From: Otis tarda
Lineage: Eukaryota > Chordata > Aves > Otidiformes > Otididae
DNA: 64,000 nt
NCBI GenBank assembly: GCA_026413225.1
Contig: CM048552.1
Location: forward strand, 184,050,053 to 184,114,052
Direction of reading: 5' to 3'
Both the position numbers and the translations under genes were made by a program. Below, piece after piece: positions 1 to 12,400 of this stretch (the stretch's first letter is position 1; each line of letters opens with the position of its first letter). Under the pieces are notes generated by a model. It did not search any database. It was not told where the DNA came from and saw nothing but the letters and a program-made list of their open reading frames with translations.

Positions 1-2289
1 AACAAACTCCACTGTTTAATAGTAGAGAATGCAAATAAAACCATAAAAATTTTACCTATTCCTAAAGCCAACAGCAATGCTGGAACAGGAAATAACAGTT
101 TTAATAGTATTTTTAAAAGATGTCATATTTTACACAAACTGCTTCTGAGGAAACCATCCTAACAAACCTCATCTGGTCTTCATAAACCCTCTTGGATGCA
201 TTGTCAAGAACATTTGAAAAAAATAATCAGTTATATTTTCACACAATAAAGACAGATGACCACATGCTGAGAGATCTGGATCAGACAGAGAGCTGAGATA
301 ACCGAACTTATCCTCACCACAACTGTTTATAAAATGCAGAACCTAATAATTCACTCTCTTTTTTTTTTCTGTATAAGCTAAAACTTTAAAGGGTCTTCAA
401 AATTTACATTTCAGACTGGCAAACAGGGTCGTCTTTGTTAACCTTATTTATTTTAAATTATTCACCACACTTCAAACACTCCAGGATATTCCTGCTGAAG
501 TTAAGTGGCTGAAATTTATACGGCTCCATATAAAGACACTGAAATGCCTCATTAACTTTTTCCTCCCCAGGAATGTTCTCTCCAACAGCTATATACATAT
601 CTATACATATCTCTCTGTCTATATATAGTTGAGACTTTATTTTCAGTTTTCTTAGAATTAATTCAATTCATTAACTTGCGAACAACTCACACAAGCCCCT
701 GCAAGCCACATCAGTCCTTGCTCAGCCAGTCTGATGAAACTCATGCACTAAGAACACAGCAGGAGATCATTGTGCTCAGGCCAGTTTCATCACCTTATCA
801 TAGCAGTAAGGTCTGGCTGTGAAAATGTGAAGTAACATTTCAATCTCCATCAACTATCCAGTGTGGTTTCTTCTTCATTCTCCAGTGTCATGTTTCCAGA
901 CAGGAGATATTGGATGATTTCAAATGCCGGTCCTGATAAAAGATAAAAAGTCCTGAGAACTAAGATGAGGAGAGAGACTTCACATGATAAAGAGAGGAAG
1001 AATATCTTTGCAAATGGGCTTGCTACCAAGTGGAGAAAGCTTTAAACTAGGTTCATGAAGCAATAGTATCTAAATACAGAAATAAGTGAGGAAGCAGTGC
1101 AGATAAAGGGGAAGCACATGTTGGAGGAGGCCATGAATCGGAGGGCTTTCAGACTTCTCAAGCATCTATACACCACCAGACAGGGCTTGAGCAATAAACA
1201 GGCAGAACTGGAAGTCTGTGTGTGGTAGCAGGGCTACGGCATGATCAGAATCACAGATCTGGGATAGCATACATAACCAGACTATGGTCATGGACACAAG
1301 CTGTTTGGGAAAGAAAGGCAGAGACAAAAGGAAAAGGGAGCTGCATTTTCCATTAAAAAAAAGTTCCTTGACTGCACAATACTCCAGTGTAGGAAACCAT
1401 CTCATCAATGATATACTTCAATGAAAGCCAAACTGACCCAAAGCAGAGTTAGCTTTGAGCAGAAAATGGGACTACAAACCTCCAGAGGTGCCCTACAGCT
1501 AGCATTTCTAGGAGGCTATGGGGAAACTCGGTCTGTTGATTTTGCCAGCAAAATCCATTAATTTTAAGCTTTCTTCTTCTCTTTTTGGTTTTGTTTTTTT
1601 TTTTGGCTCTTTGTTTCCTTATTTTTATATATTTTACAATCTCTGAAGGTAAGATTGAATCCTTTTGGCTATACTGCAGGTGAGTTCAGCCAGTGGAGCA
1701 GAGAGAAGGAAAAACAGGATGCTAAACAACCTGGAGATCCCTCCTTGCCCAACCCTGAGGTTTGTCACACAGAGGGAAAGGTCTGGCAGAAAGGCAGAAA
1801 TGCCAGCTTTAGCCCACTGATGGTCCCCTGAAGACTGTAAGTTCTCAGCTCTCCTTTCAGACCATATTCAAAGGGCCCTTTCATACTACTCTGCAATACT
1901 GACCAAGGTCTGGCCCTTCACAGCATCCAGTAATAATTCAAAATCCCTGGTACAAAAAAAAAAAAAAGAGACACAAAGCAAATACATACAATTTTGGTTT
2001 TTTTCATTTTCATGGTTGTCTTCAAAAAGTTAGAGCTTACTCTCACCTAAAATATGGCACCCCAACAAGTTTGCAATCTTCTGATAGAGTCATCATTGTT
2101 CCCTAAAGCACATGCTACTTCAAACCAGTTTTCAGCAGTCTTTTAAAAGCTGCCCCAATCCAAATGTTTTTAGTGATAAAGTCAGTTGTCTTTGAAAATT
2201 ATCTCCAAATATACTGTATCTTAGAGTCTTGCTTTGTAGATATATGATAAAATATGTGAAGCCTTCATGGGTATTCTATCTTGCAATTC
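1..2289. other. Non-coding stretch, no gene seen
   Basis: AT-rich sequence with no exon-like frame and no repeat that I recognise. It holds a T10 run at 359-368, a T11 run at 1594-1604, an A14 run at 1954-1967 and a short degenerate pyrimidine/TA tract near 590-630. The longest frame, on the minus strand at 1166-1408, has no recognisable domain and is compatible with chance. If the leftward-gene hypothesis for the CpG island is right, this lies deep in its intron. Confidence 0.6.
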
Positions 2290-3328
2290 CATCTTAGTCT
2301 AACAAATGCCAAATTTCAAGTATTCTCCTCCTTCTCCACCAGCTTCCCGTGGGGAACTCAAAGCAGCTCTGTCCTTAATCTCCTTTCATCCATGCCTTAT
2401 CTCTGCACAACATCAGCAAACAGAAATTCCCAGTGGATGATCCATAAATCTACTATTTTTGCTCTTGGTTTGCCTTCTGCTGTCCCCACTAAACTCTATT
2501 CCTCTAGCGCTAACAACCCCCTTGTAGTCCTTCTCCCTCTTCCTCCCCCATGAGATGTCTTATTTGAGACCAGAATGAGTAAAATAAAGCAGATAACGTC
2601 TTCCCCTATCTCAGCTCTCCATATCCTTCTCTGATCACTCTGGACAATATCACTGTCTTGCCTGTCATGCAAACCACAACATGGGAATGACATTTTCAAC
2701 TCAGATAGTATCTCAAATCCCAGTTACGTGTCAGTTCAGTGGATTCATTCTACATAACCTCGTTATGATACAGCTTTTCCTATCCATTCACACAGCTCAT
2801 GTTCCTGGCCAAAGTTCTCATCAGATCTGTGCTTGACACACACAGTCTTGCCTGTTGTAAAGGCTGTTTTGCTTTGTCATTCACTTTAACCACATCGCTC
2901 CTCTTTCCCTTTGGTGCATCCAGTAAAACTTGTTCTCACTTTTACGGCTCTTTACCTCTAATCTCACACCCGACATATTTTCTCACTTTTTAGGGTGATG
3001 TCAACTCTTCCAATAATGCCAGCCTCCACAGCCTACTAGCTAAACATTTCCAACACGTCCCCTAAAACATGCTTTGTCGAGATGCCTCCAAAATATTTTT
3101 TTTTTTCTCAACGTGCTGAAAACTATTGCTATCATGCTGGTCAGTACTGTCTCATCATTCCTTTGTACTCCTCCAATCTGTCCACAGCCATCTGTTACCT
3201 CTTACCTCATACTCCTTTGGTTGCTTTCCTAAATTGCTTACATACATCTCTATCTTGTGTCCACAAAAAGAGAGGGCCCCCTCAGTCATGATTCAGGCTC
3301 CTAGTTACTAAGGCCAGTAAATACTATT
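2290..3328 (+). mobile_element. Old L2-like LINE, 3' part (end of ORF2 plus 3' UTR)
   Basis: From about 2620 onward the sequence follows, segment by segment, the L2-like LINE that is common in reptile and bird genomes. Landmarks are the pyrimidine-rich reverse-transcriptase C-terminal stretch around 2755-2830 (the part ending just before the element's conserved Leu-Asp-Tyr-Cys-Asn region), the segment before the ORF end at 3000-3110, the post-ORF segment with 'tatcatgctg' at 3131, and the terminal segment containing 'gagagggccc' near 3271 and 'ggctcctag' near 3295. Orientation is plus. The coding part is broken into several frames, so it is a fossil; no long frame spans it. The left limit is uncertain: 2290-2620 is pyrimidine-rich and plausible as upstream ORF2, but matches less clearly. 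The 3' end is taken as the AT-rich stretch near 3320-3328. The family name rests on memory of the consensus, not on a search. Confidence 0.72.
3217..3239 (+). repeat. 23-bp exact direct repeat, copy 1
   Basis: These 23 bases recur exactly at 4855-4877 in the same orientation. The flanks on both sides differ. This copy sits inside the 3' region of the L2-like LINE, where the sequence departs from the consensus as I recall it, which suggests a small insertion into the old element. Confidence 0.85.
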
Positions 3329-3600
3329 GGTAGTCTGCAAGATTTCATACAGAGGAGTAAGGAAATGAGAATTACTATATCTGAAACACCGAGAAGCACT
3401 GAACAACCAGATGATAATGGTGTCAAAAGGCAATACTGGTTTTGTTGATGCCCTTCCTTCTCCAAGTCAAACAAATAGGGTTTTTTTTGGTGACGTGAAA
3501 AGAAACACATTCCTGAAATTCAAACCAGAGCAAGGAAGGTACATAATAGCTATCCTGTACATGCAAAGTCTTTTATAAAATACATCTAGTGTCCACATAT

Positions 3601-3630
3601 ACTCACTCACTCACATATATATACATAAAT
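3601..3630. repeat. Short (ACTC)n / TA-rich simple repeat
   Basis: Three and a half units of ACTC at 3601-3614 run directly into an alternating AT stretch ending in 'catatatatatacataaat'. It is a minor microsatellite, too short to be assigned a role. Confidence 0.7.
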
Positions 3631-4854
3631 TTTTGTGGCTACATATAAATATATAATCTCAGAAAAACAAAACCTAATTTATTTAAATTGCTTTACATTT
3701 CAGTATATGTCTTTTAAAGATGGCAACACATTTTCAAATCTCAGACAGTGCAAAATCATCTCTACATTTAGCATCATTTCAGATAAGCTCAGTTCCAGCT
3801 CAAGGATAGACCAGCAGTGATTCACCACTTACAAACCAGCAGAAATTGCAGGGAGGTGAAAGCAATTTATACCACAATTTTATACATGACTAATTTTAAA
3901 ACATTCTTAACCAGATTAAGTCCCATTAATTGGCAACTTGGCAGGTCTTTCTTAAGGCAAGTAGTTTAATGACTGGTCGAGGACCTTGCAAGAATTACCA
4001 GACTTGATTTTTATCTGCTTGCAAATGACGAGCAGATAATATGATCTTTAACTTCACCTTACTATCTCAGTTTTAACAATCTTGTCTTACACCTGTGTAT
4101 ATCTGTAGGTCTTCTTCCCTCACTGTCAGGCTGCACTGAACATGTCACAGTCTGAGCCCAAGTTACTAAGCAAGATTGGCATACACTACCAACATAAACT
4201 ACATTTAACGGCACAAGGGCATGCATGAATAGTAAAAGACAGCATATACTTAATTGGCTGTGTAAGACAATTTGAGTTTAACTCTTGGCTTCATGAAGTA
4301 AATTCTCCCTCTATGAGGTACTAGAAAGTCTTCCCATCTCCTTGTTAGTTCATTCTAAACCACTGTTTTATGTATAAGAGGATGGGAGAAAAGGCAGCAA
4401 AATGGCAAGTGTCTAAGGGAAATGCAAACACTCTGGAACAATAATGGAAATTAAAAGAGTGAGAATAGGAACAAAATGCTTGCAGGTTTGTGTTCTCCTT
4501 GGAGAACATCCAGCACAGAGCAAGAGTATTTTAAATGCTAGACTAAAATTCTGCACTAAAAGCCTTTAACGTTGTAGAGGTTACAGGTCACTTTCTACCA
4601 TGGTGTGCACTGCATGCCTACACATAACACATGTATGCCCAAATGAACTCCTATGAAATATTCAAAACACTGTTCCAAAAATACATAACCACCACATAGA
4701 AGTGCCTCTGGTCAGACACATGCATCCTCAGCATTTACAGACCTACTCAAACATGCAGGTAGTTGTTTCACTTCCCTGTGTGTTATTGGAATCCCAAGAG
4801 AATGACAGAAGGCAAACGGCTTTCAGGCATAAAGTGTTTCTTTTTGTTAAATCA

Positions 4855-4877
4855 TTGGTTGCTTTCCTAAATTGCTT
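4855..4877 (+). repeat. 23-bp exact direct repeat, copy 2
   Basis: Identical over 23 bases to 3217-3239, 1.6 kb away, with unrelated flanks. This copy lies in unique-looking sequence. Either it is the donor of a small templated insertion into the L2-like LINE, or both derive from an unrecognised short repeat. Confidence 0.85.
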
Positions 4878-7800
4878 GTGAAGCACAAATTGCAATGTGA
4901 AGCACAGTTTTTTGAATAAAGTACATCACCCACATTTATAAACAGGAAACAGATCAACTATATGTATTCTCAAAATTAGCTGATGATATCAAAGTAGCAA
5001 GGTACAGGCACAGGAAGAAGAATACTGAAGTTCAATTTATTTTGAACTACTTTGCCAATCTCCGAAACTCATTTAGCAAAGTGCTCTGTTCCACCGAGTA
5101 TGTATCTAGATAGGAAGTGGTTAAACATATTGGAAAGCATGACATTTAAGATTATCGTCTGGTAAAAAGATGACCTTTATGGAACAGTTACACAACAGGA
5201 GGTAGAGTTACTGAACAGAAAAAAAAATATTTTTTATCATACAATAGCAATGTAATTAATAGCACACATTACCAGCACCTACAAAAGAGAAGCAAATAGT
5301 TGAATTTATACCATTCATTTTAAAATGCTATTTTCTTTAAAGAAGTATCAAAAGTGGACACAAACTGCATTTAACAGCAAACATTTCTCCTATTGAAAAT
5401 GACAGGGAAATAAAGCATGACAAGAAGGTTTTTTGTTAAAAAAAAAAGTCACCAAGTCAGAGAAAAATCTACATCCAAGTATGAATAGTTCAACACAGAT
5501 CCACAACAGCATGCAACAATCAAAGGTAATGACAAATACTACATCTGACACTCTGTCCTCAACTAACCCTGTTATGCCTTAGGACTATAGCATGAGTAAT
5601 ATATAAGAGCATACATTTTCTCAGACACTGACATAATCATCAAAACCAAAATGAGCTGAATAGCTAATTATAAGACACAATCTTCAACTTTAACTCTTGC
5701 TTTGCTTTTCTGAGTTTATCTGAAGCTGCAGTGCTGGTTATAACTTCTTTTTCTGCCTAAATTTTTTTGGAGAACAGAATAAAAGAGAAAAAAAGAGAAA
5801 AACAACACTGTACACATAAAAAAAAAGTGTCTGTTGGAATCAACTGTGGGTTTGTGGCGTTTCAAGTAACACTGAGCACATTCATAACAGACAGATGTAC
5901 AGAAAAGAGAATGAGATACGAAGACAGATGTATTTTGGAGGAGGTTTCTGGAAGACATGCAAATCTACGCAGCAGACATCTGGGACTCAACAATTTGGTT
6001 TTGGAACGCTCATGACTCCTTATTCTCCACTTTAAGCACAGGACTGTTTCTGTAAAGAGTACCACTTGCTATAAAAAGGGACAGAAAGCCTACCAGTGAG
6101 GACTGAGGAATTCACCATCCTAAGCAGGAAGAAATGTTTGTGGCAGAGACGGGAACTGCCTATGCCTGTTCTCTTGCCCACACTCCTGCCAGCTGAACTA
6201 GAGAAGCATCAGGTTGCTTTATTTAAGGTCTTTGATAAACCCACATCTCCGAGGCATCACAAAAATAGTCAGCTGCTGGCCGAAAATGCTTCTGAAGTGC
6301 AACTTCATGTGAAGTTTATTCAGGCCAAAAGACTGTGTCTTTAAAAAATGGCCTAAAATCTCTAGTAGGGCCTTATCGTATATACTTGAGATAGTTTGCA
6401 ACCTGAGGTACATCAGTGAGAGTGTCTAAACCCAGCAATACACCTACATGTTTGCTGAACTGAGCTCCAAGTCATATCAAGCCCATAAATAAAAGAGGAA
6501 ACATTTCCTTATTAATCTTTTTAATTTCTTACAAAAATAAGTTTGAGCTTTAGTCTTACCAGAAAACCAACAAAAAAAAAAAAATCCCAATCCACTCTTT
6601 ATATAGATACATTTCCCCTAACACTTCATTACAAAGACCCTAGCAAGGGCATGAGTTATCTTTTGTAAGGTAATACGTAGACAAGATCCGAGAATCTCAG
6701 ATTCAAGAGGCCAGAAGTGAGAATCTGGGAGGGTTCCCACGCTTGTCTACAGGCGAGGTCTGCTGGGCTTGCTCTCCCTTCATCCCTTCCTCTCATGCTC
6801 TAGCTGTGATTGAAGAAACATTTCTAAATAACTGGATCCATACAGCTGGCTTTCACTCGCTTCCCACTGAACCCACAGCTATGAACCACATTGGACAAAG
6901 TAGATAATTCCCCAGATTCTTTCCTAACATTTAATGGACAGTTTTTTCTTTCTCTTTGTGCATCACAGCAGCATGTTCAAACTCACACCAGCTAACATGG
7001 AGGAAATACTATGTTCACCTCCCCTGCCAGTCACTAATACATGACATTTGCAATCAGTCATCTAGCAGTTGCAGAAGCTGCAAGGTTTTTTGACTCCTCT
7101 AGACAAAGGAGCACGAGAAGAGAACAAGATGAACTTTCCATAGCATAGCCTCTTTCAGGAAACTGCTAATTCCAGGTTGAGGAAACCTAAGCTGAGTGTT
7201 GAGAAACAACACAGTTTGCATTTCACTTCTCCCTCAGCAGCTGTATATCGAGGCCAAAATGAATTCAGAAGGCTGGGAGGTAAATGATGGACATGAGAGA
7301 CATACAGTGGAATAACAGCTTCTAGACATCTGTGCATATCTTACCTCAAAACTGTGGTGGGAGGGAGGAAATTCTCTGTCAATATGGAGAAATGTATTTC
7401 TCTAAAAACGTTCTACTCTCCCCTCTGGCAGTCATGCCTGGTCAGTAGCTACCCAGCCTGGTGCTAGAATTGTTCTCCCAGAGAGATCATTTGCAGTAAA
7501 GAAAACATCACTACCACTAGTCTCAAAACTGGCAAAAATTTTAAGTTCCTACAGAATTGGTGAGGAGAGGACAGGGAGAGGTTTCTGATTCTCCTGAGAT
7601 CACCGATATGCTATGAGACGGTTCTTGTGACCACCACTGTGAATCACTGTTCATAAACATAAATTGTTTCTCCACAGCATGCTTACCACACCAGGTTCTC
7701 TTGTATTTACACAAGCTGGACACATTCATGAGTGCCCCAAACCTCACAACTGTTACCCTTTTATCAGGACAGCTCCACATACAACCTCTCATTTTTAGAA

Positions 7801-8872
7801 TACCTAATTTATCCTTCCAAATTTTAGTAGAACCATTGGCTAGGCTTTTGGATGCAAGAAAAAAAAAACCCAATATTCTGGATTTTATTTGACATTCACA
7901 TCTACCCCGGGCAGGCACAGAATAACACATGAGCATGTCTGCAAAGCTGAGAAGGAAATAGTGCAGCCTTGCAAAATTAGCAGCTGCTGACCCATAACTA
8001 ATTTGCAATAGTAGTATTTTTCAATCTCATTAATGAAGCAGGATATAGAACTATGAGATACTGTGCAGAAAAAAAAAATGTTAAATAAGCCAAGACAGCT
8101 TCCTAAGCAAATTATCAGAGCCCTGTTATGGATGCCCTGTCTGGAAACTTTGCAACAGACTGAACAAACGGAAATGAAAACTTGTGTTACGAAGCCTGGT
8201 AGATTTTCATTACTTTCTGTGTACATCCTTTCAGCAGTAACTTACTAAAAGGGCATTTTATTATAAGTTGATGGGTCATTTTGTGAAACTGTGGCACTGT
8301 AATAAAAAATAACTCACTGAAGAAACAGCATGAGTAATATAGCCGCTTACCGCACAAATAAATATATGCAGATTTTTGCTGTAGTAACTAACCACATCAC
8401 AGAATAGTTCAAACTTTATTCCACTTATATACAGCATCACATTTTAAAATGTTGCTCATGTTTGTGCTGTTTGATCACAAGTATCTGCAAGTATAGGATT
8501 TTTGACTGACTTTTCTTTAGGGTGGTAAACAGTACTGTCAGGAGCCATCATTATTAATTGCAAAGTTTGTGTCCTTGAATTTACGATCATTACTAGCTCT
8601 AGGCATCAAATGTTGAAAGTATTGCACGTCTGCTGAAAACCATGAACAATGATTGACTTCTTATAGAAATTGCTTTGTAAAAACTGCAGGACATGGCTAC
8701 TCTAGTACTGGATTCCACTCACGTACTCAGCACTAGTACCGTCCTCCTGCACAACTCCACAAGCTGCTTCTGTGCCCCGATGTCTCTTCAGTACCATTCC
8801 TGCTGTTTTCTGTCTCTGCAAGGACAGCTTCTCTGTCCTTTTGCCTCTTCATGGAAGGATTTATTTTCTTTC

Positions 8873-9454
8873 TGTACTGGGTCTGGCTGGGATGGGGTTA
8901 ACTTACCTCCCCACAGAAGACCCCATAGTGCTGTGCTTTGCACTTGTGGCCAGGGCGGTGTTGGTAATGTACCCATGTGTTGGCTGCTGCTGAGCAGTGG
9001 CCACACAGCACCAAGACTGTCTCTGGAACACCCTACTCAAAGGTTGGTAGACTAGGGGTGGGCCAGAGGTTGGGAAAGGACTCGGCTGGGACAGCTGATC
9101 CCAAATGACTGAGGAGACATCCCATACCATATGACATTGTGCTTAGTGAGGAAAGCTAAGAGAAAAGGGCTGAGGGGGAATGATTTGTTATTGAGGTGTT
9201 TGTCTTCTGAAGCTACCGCTATGCATACTGGGGCCCTCTTCCCAGGAAGTGTCTGGACATCACCTGCTGATGGGAACGTAGAGAATGTATCTTTTTGCCT
9301 TGCTTCCACAAGCAGCCTTTGCTTTTCTTCATTAGGCTGCCTTTATCTCAACCCACGATTTTTTCATCTTTATTTTTTTCCCTTGTCCTGCTGAGGATGG
9401 GGAATGAGAGTGGCTGGGTGGGCACCTGGGTGCCAGCCAAGCTCCCCACCACAA
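8873..9454 (+). mobile_element. Solo LTR of an endogenous retrovirus (TguLTR5-like, ERVL type), old copy
   Basis: The stretch opens with 'tgtactgggtctggctggg' and contains 'catatgacattgtgctta' and, near the far end, 'ctttatctcaacccacga'. These are landmarks of an LTR very common in neoavian birds. It closes near 'ccaccacaa'. The same family is present at 55156-55775. No internal retroviral sequence adjoins it, so it is a solo LTR left by recombination. Putative flanking duplications are 'ctttc' at 8868-8872 and 'ctctc' at 9455-9459; they match at four of five positions. It is clearly more divergent, hence probably older, than the other copy. Orientation is inferred from the polyadenylation-like region lying toward the right end. 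The family name is from memory. Confidence 0.8.
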
Positions 9455-12400
9455 CTCTCCTTTCCTTTGCCTTTACAGAGGGAGACTACAGGACGGGAAG
9501 GCTCCTCCTGTAATACTACCAAGAGGCCACTAAACATTTAATTGTTGGAGCTTCTCCACTTGTCCCAGAGATATGTCACACATTTTACAGTCGATACTCT
9601 TCTCTCCCTTGTGTGCTCTGGATATTAAATAAAAAGACTGAGGAAAAGGGCAAACAGCAGATGTACTGATGTCAGTGGCAGTACTGATAAAGCACGGCTT
9701 TTCTAAACAGTGCTGGAAGACTGTCTTCTCCATGTTGCATACACTTGGAGATCCTAAGGCGTGGTCTGCTTTACCTTTGTGTTGCATGCAGTCCATATTA
9801 ATCCTAGGATGTCAGTGACAGACAGGTAGCCTAACATCTCACATACTTTTATGACAGTCCTCTGGCAGCATATGTTACTAAGAAACGAGGAACTTTTTTA
9901 AAGAATTTACCAAACAGGCCAGATACGTATCTACTTATTTACTTCCATAGAGACTATGAAAGTATTGATGGCTGAATACAGGTTGCTTGGAGAAAGCTTC
10001 TGCATCTTGCAACATTCATCATCAATTTATGACAGGAGTATAATTACTGCTTATTAATAATATGCCTTATTATCACAATGTATTTTAAAAAAATGTAATA
10101 CTAGAAAATGTCTCCCACAATCAGATGATCAATTTTGTTCTGCTTTCCTCTCTTTGCTTGATGAGTCGAAATTATGTTTTTTAACAATTTTGAACATAAT
10201 CACGCTCCCTTCAAAGAAAAAAATAGGCAACTGTGGTACCATAGTCTGACCTTGTGAAATAGGAGGCACAGGTTTCTCAACAAGGAGAGGGTTGGGATGT
10301 AAAATGAGATTAAAAGAGAAAGTTGTAATGATTCTTTCATGGAGAAGATCTGAAACTTGCAAAGAAACAATTGTTACTGTGCTGAAATTGCCTCGCACAG
10401 ATGTGTTAGTGGGAGAACATAGAGGGTGGGAAGAGTAGAAGAGCCCTAGAAAAAACAAAAAAATCTTGTCATTTCTTTCTGTGCAAAAATGCAAGTGCCC
10501 CTTGGTATTTGAAACAAACTTTTGTTAGTCCTCTCTGTACAGTCCTACTGCATTACCATGTATAAGCGCTTTACTTACAGTATTGCCCTTTACAGCGCTG
10601 CTGTATTGTGTTCCTGCTGGGTATCAGGATCTCTCTGTTCCTCAAAACAGAGGAACTCTTGGCTTTTCTACGACACAAGGATCTCATCTTCCAGTTGATG
10701 GTGCTTTAGTGCTTTCATAGCAGGAACACTGATCTTTACTAGGGCCTCCATAGTAAAAGTTCTTGCCAGCTCCCCAAACAAGGTAAGTTCTTGGGGTTTT
10801 AGCAGGAACTACAAAGCCTCTGCTCTGCTCAATGTGGCTGTTGCAATGCTAACATAAGTATGCAGTACCAGGCGCATCATTTTCACTTCTCCAGTAAAGA
10901 AATTTGTTGCAAGAAATAGATCTTCCCTTGCATGAACATGGAATTCCTGAGTAGAAGTAGGCAAGAAAAATCCTTGGTAAACTGTGTTTTTCAATTGTAA
11001 GACAACAAAAAATACAATAAAAATGCCTCAAATTCCATCACAATATGTAGAAAATGTTGCTTTTGCAGACATTACTTAGGGTTTTTTGTATAAATTCCTG
11101 GGCAATGCACAGCAGTTTGCTTTATTTTGTTATTTTCTTTCTCTTGCCTCTTCATTGCAGTGGTTTCCCCACCCCCCCATGTATGTTTTTTTTTAATTCT
11201 CTGAGCTCTATTAAGTGTCCACCTTGATTTTCAATGTTCCTATTTTGGTTTTTTTCTCCTTTCTTCCTGACCAACTAAGCTTTTCTTTATTTTTTAATGT
11301 CTTTGCTTCCTGAAACACCCAGAGCCCCTACTAAAAGGAGCTCCAACCTATTTGTAAAATGGAAGCAACACCAGTAGCAATTCTCTGTTGAAATTAATAA
11401 AGCTTCCCTAGGCACAAAAAGAGATGGGGGTGGGGAAATAACTTTTTCAGAAGAAAATTTTCAGTAATTAGTAAGAAAGTTTAATGGGCACTGTTATAAT
11501 TTAATAGTTACACCAGATAGCTATTGAAATATACTATTATATATTAAAATCTCTTATTAGCTATCATGATTTACTAAGGAAAAAAAGAAAACTGATCAGT
11601 ACACACGAGCCACCAAACTTAATCAGCAAGATTTTGTTGTTCTGCTGCTGCTGTCAGCTGTGGATAGAAGGGGCATCCGCTGTAAAACGGACCACACGCA
11701 GCATCTTTCCAACTGTCAGCTTCGTGCCACTGGGAGACCTTGCTTCCCTTTAACTTTTCCTTATTAGTTCAGTTGAAGAAAACACAACTCTCCTCTTTAG
11801 TAAGCCACATTCTGGAAATAATTAATTTCAGAGACTAGTGAAGGTCTGTGCACTTAGAAACTCCTGTTCATTCCTCTAACTTTGAAAACAGATTCATCAA
11901 GTTTAGCAGAATTGCCTCCGTGCTCAAAATATCTGTACGTGTGTTTATAGATCTAAACTGTGTAGTGCTTTCAGGATAATCAAAATTGATGTACAGCAAA
12001 TCTTTTCTACACTTACTTAACGTTCTGACTTCCAAGGAAAAGTGCTAAGTGAAATCACAAAGCCCAAACTGCAACAAGAGCAAGATCACCACTATAAAGT
12101 GACACAAATGATTAAAATAAAGCAGTTCAATTAAGGGCATATGAAATAGTGAACATATAAAAACAAATCAGGAAAGAATTGCCCTGGAAACAAAGTTATT
12201 TCAGTTACACTTTATTTTGATCCCTTTATGATGCATGCACATTATAAATTAAAAAAAAAAAAAACAACCAACTTGCAAATTGCCAGCTAAAGAAAGCTAT
12301 ATCAAAGGATTTTTTTCATGCCTACTAAGTGACCATAAGCACATGTTTATAACACAGCACTGTTCTGTTAATTTAAAAGAAAAATTTCATTAAAATAATA

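Larger units (their letters stand above)
3329..8872. other. Non-coding stretch, no gene seen
   Basis: AT-rich unique sequence. It includes a short (ACTC)n run at 3601-3614 followed by a TA-rich patch, the second copy of the 23-bp repeat at 4855-4877, and an A13 run at 6572-6584. The longest frame is on the minus strand at 7541-8008 (155 codons). It has no recognisable domain, and no convincing splice context was seen. I see no recognisable transposon in this stretch. Confidence 0.6.

Noticed and set aside
7541-8008. Minus-strand open frame of 155 codons
   Set aside because: Long for AT-rich sequence, but there is no recognisable domain, no coding-like codon bias, and other frames overlap it. 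Treated as chance.
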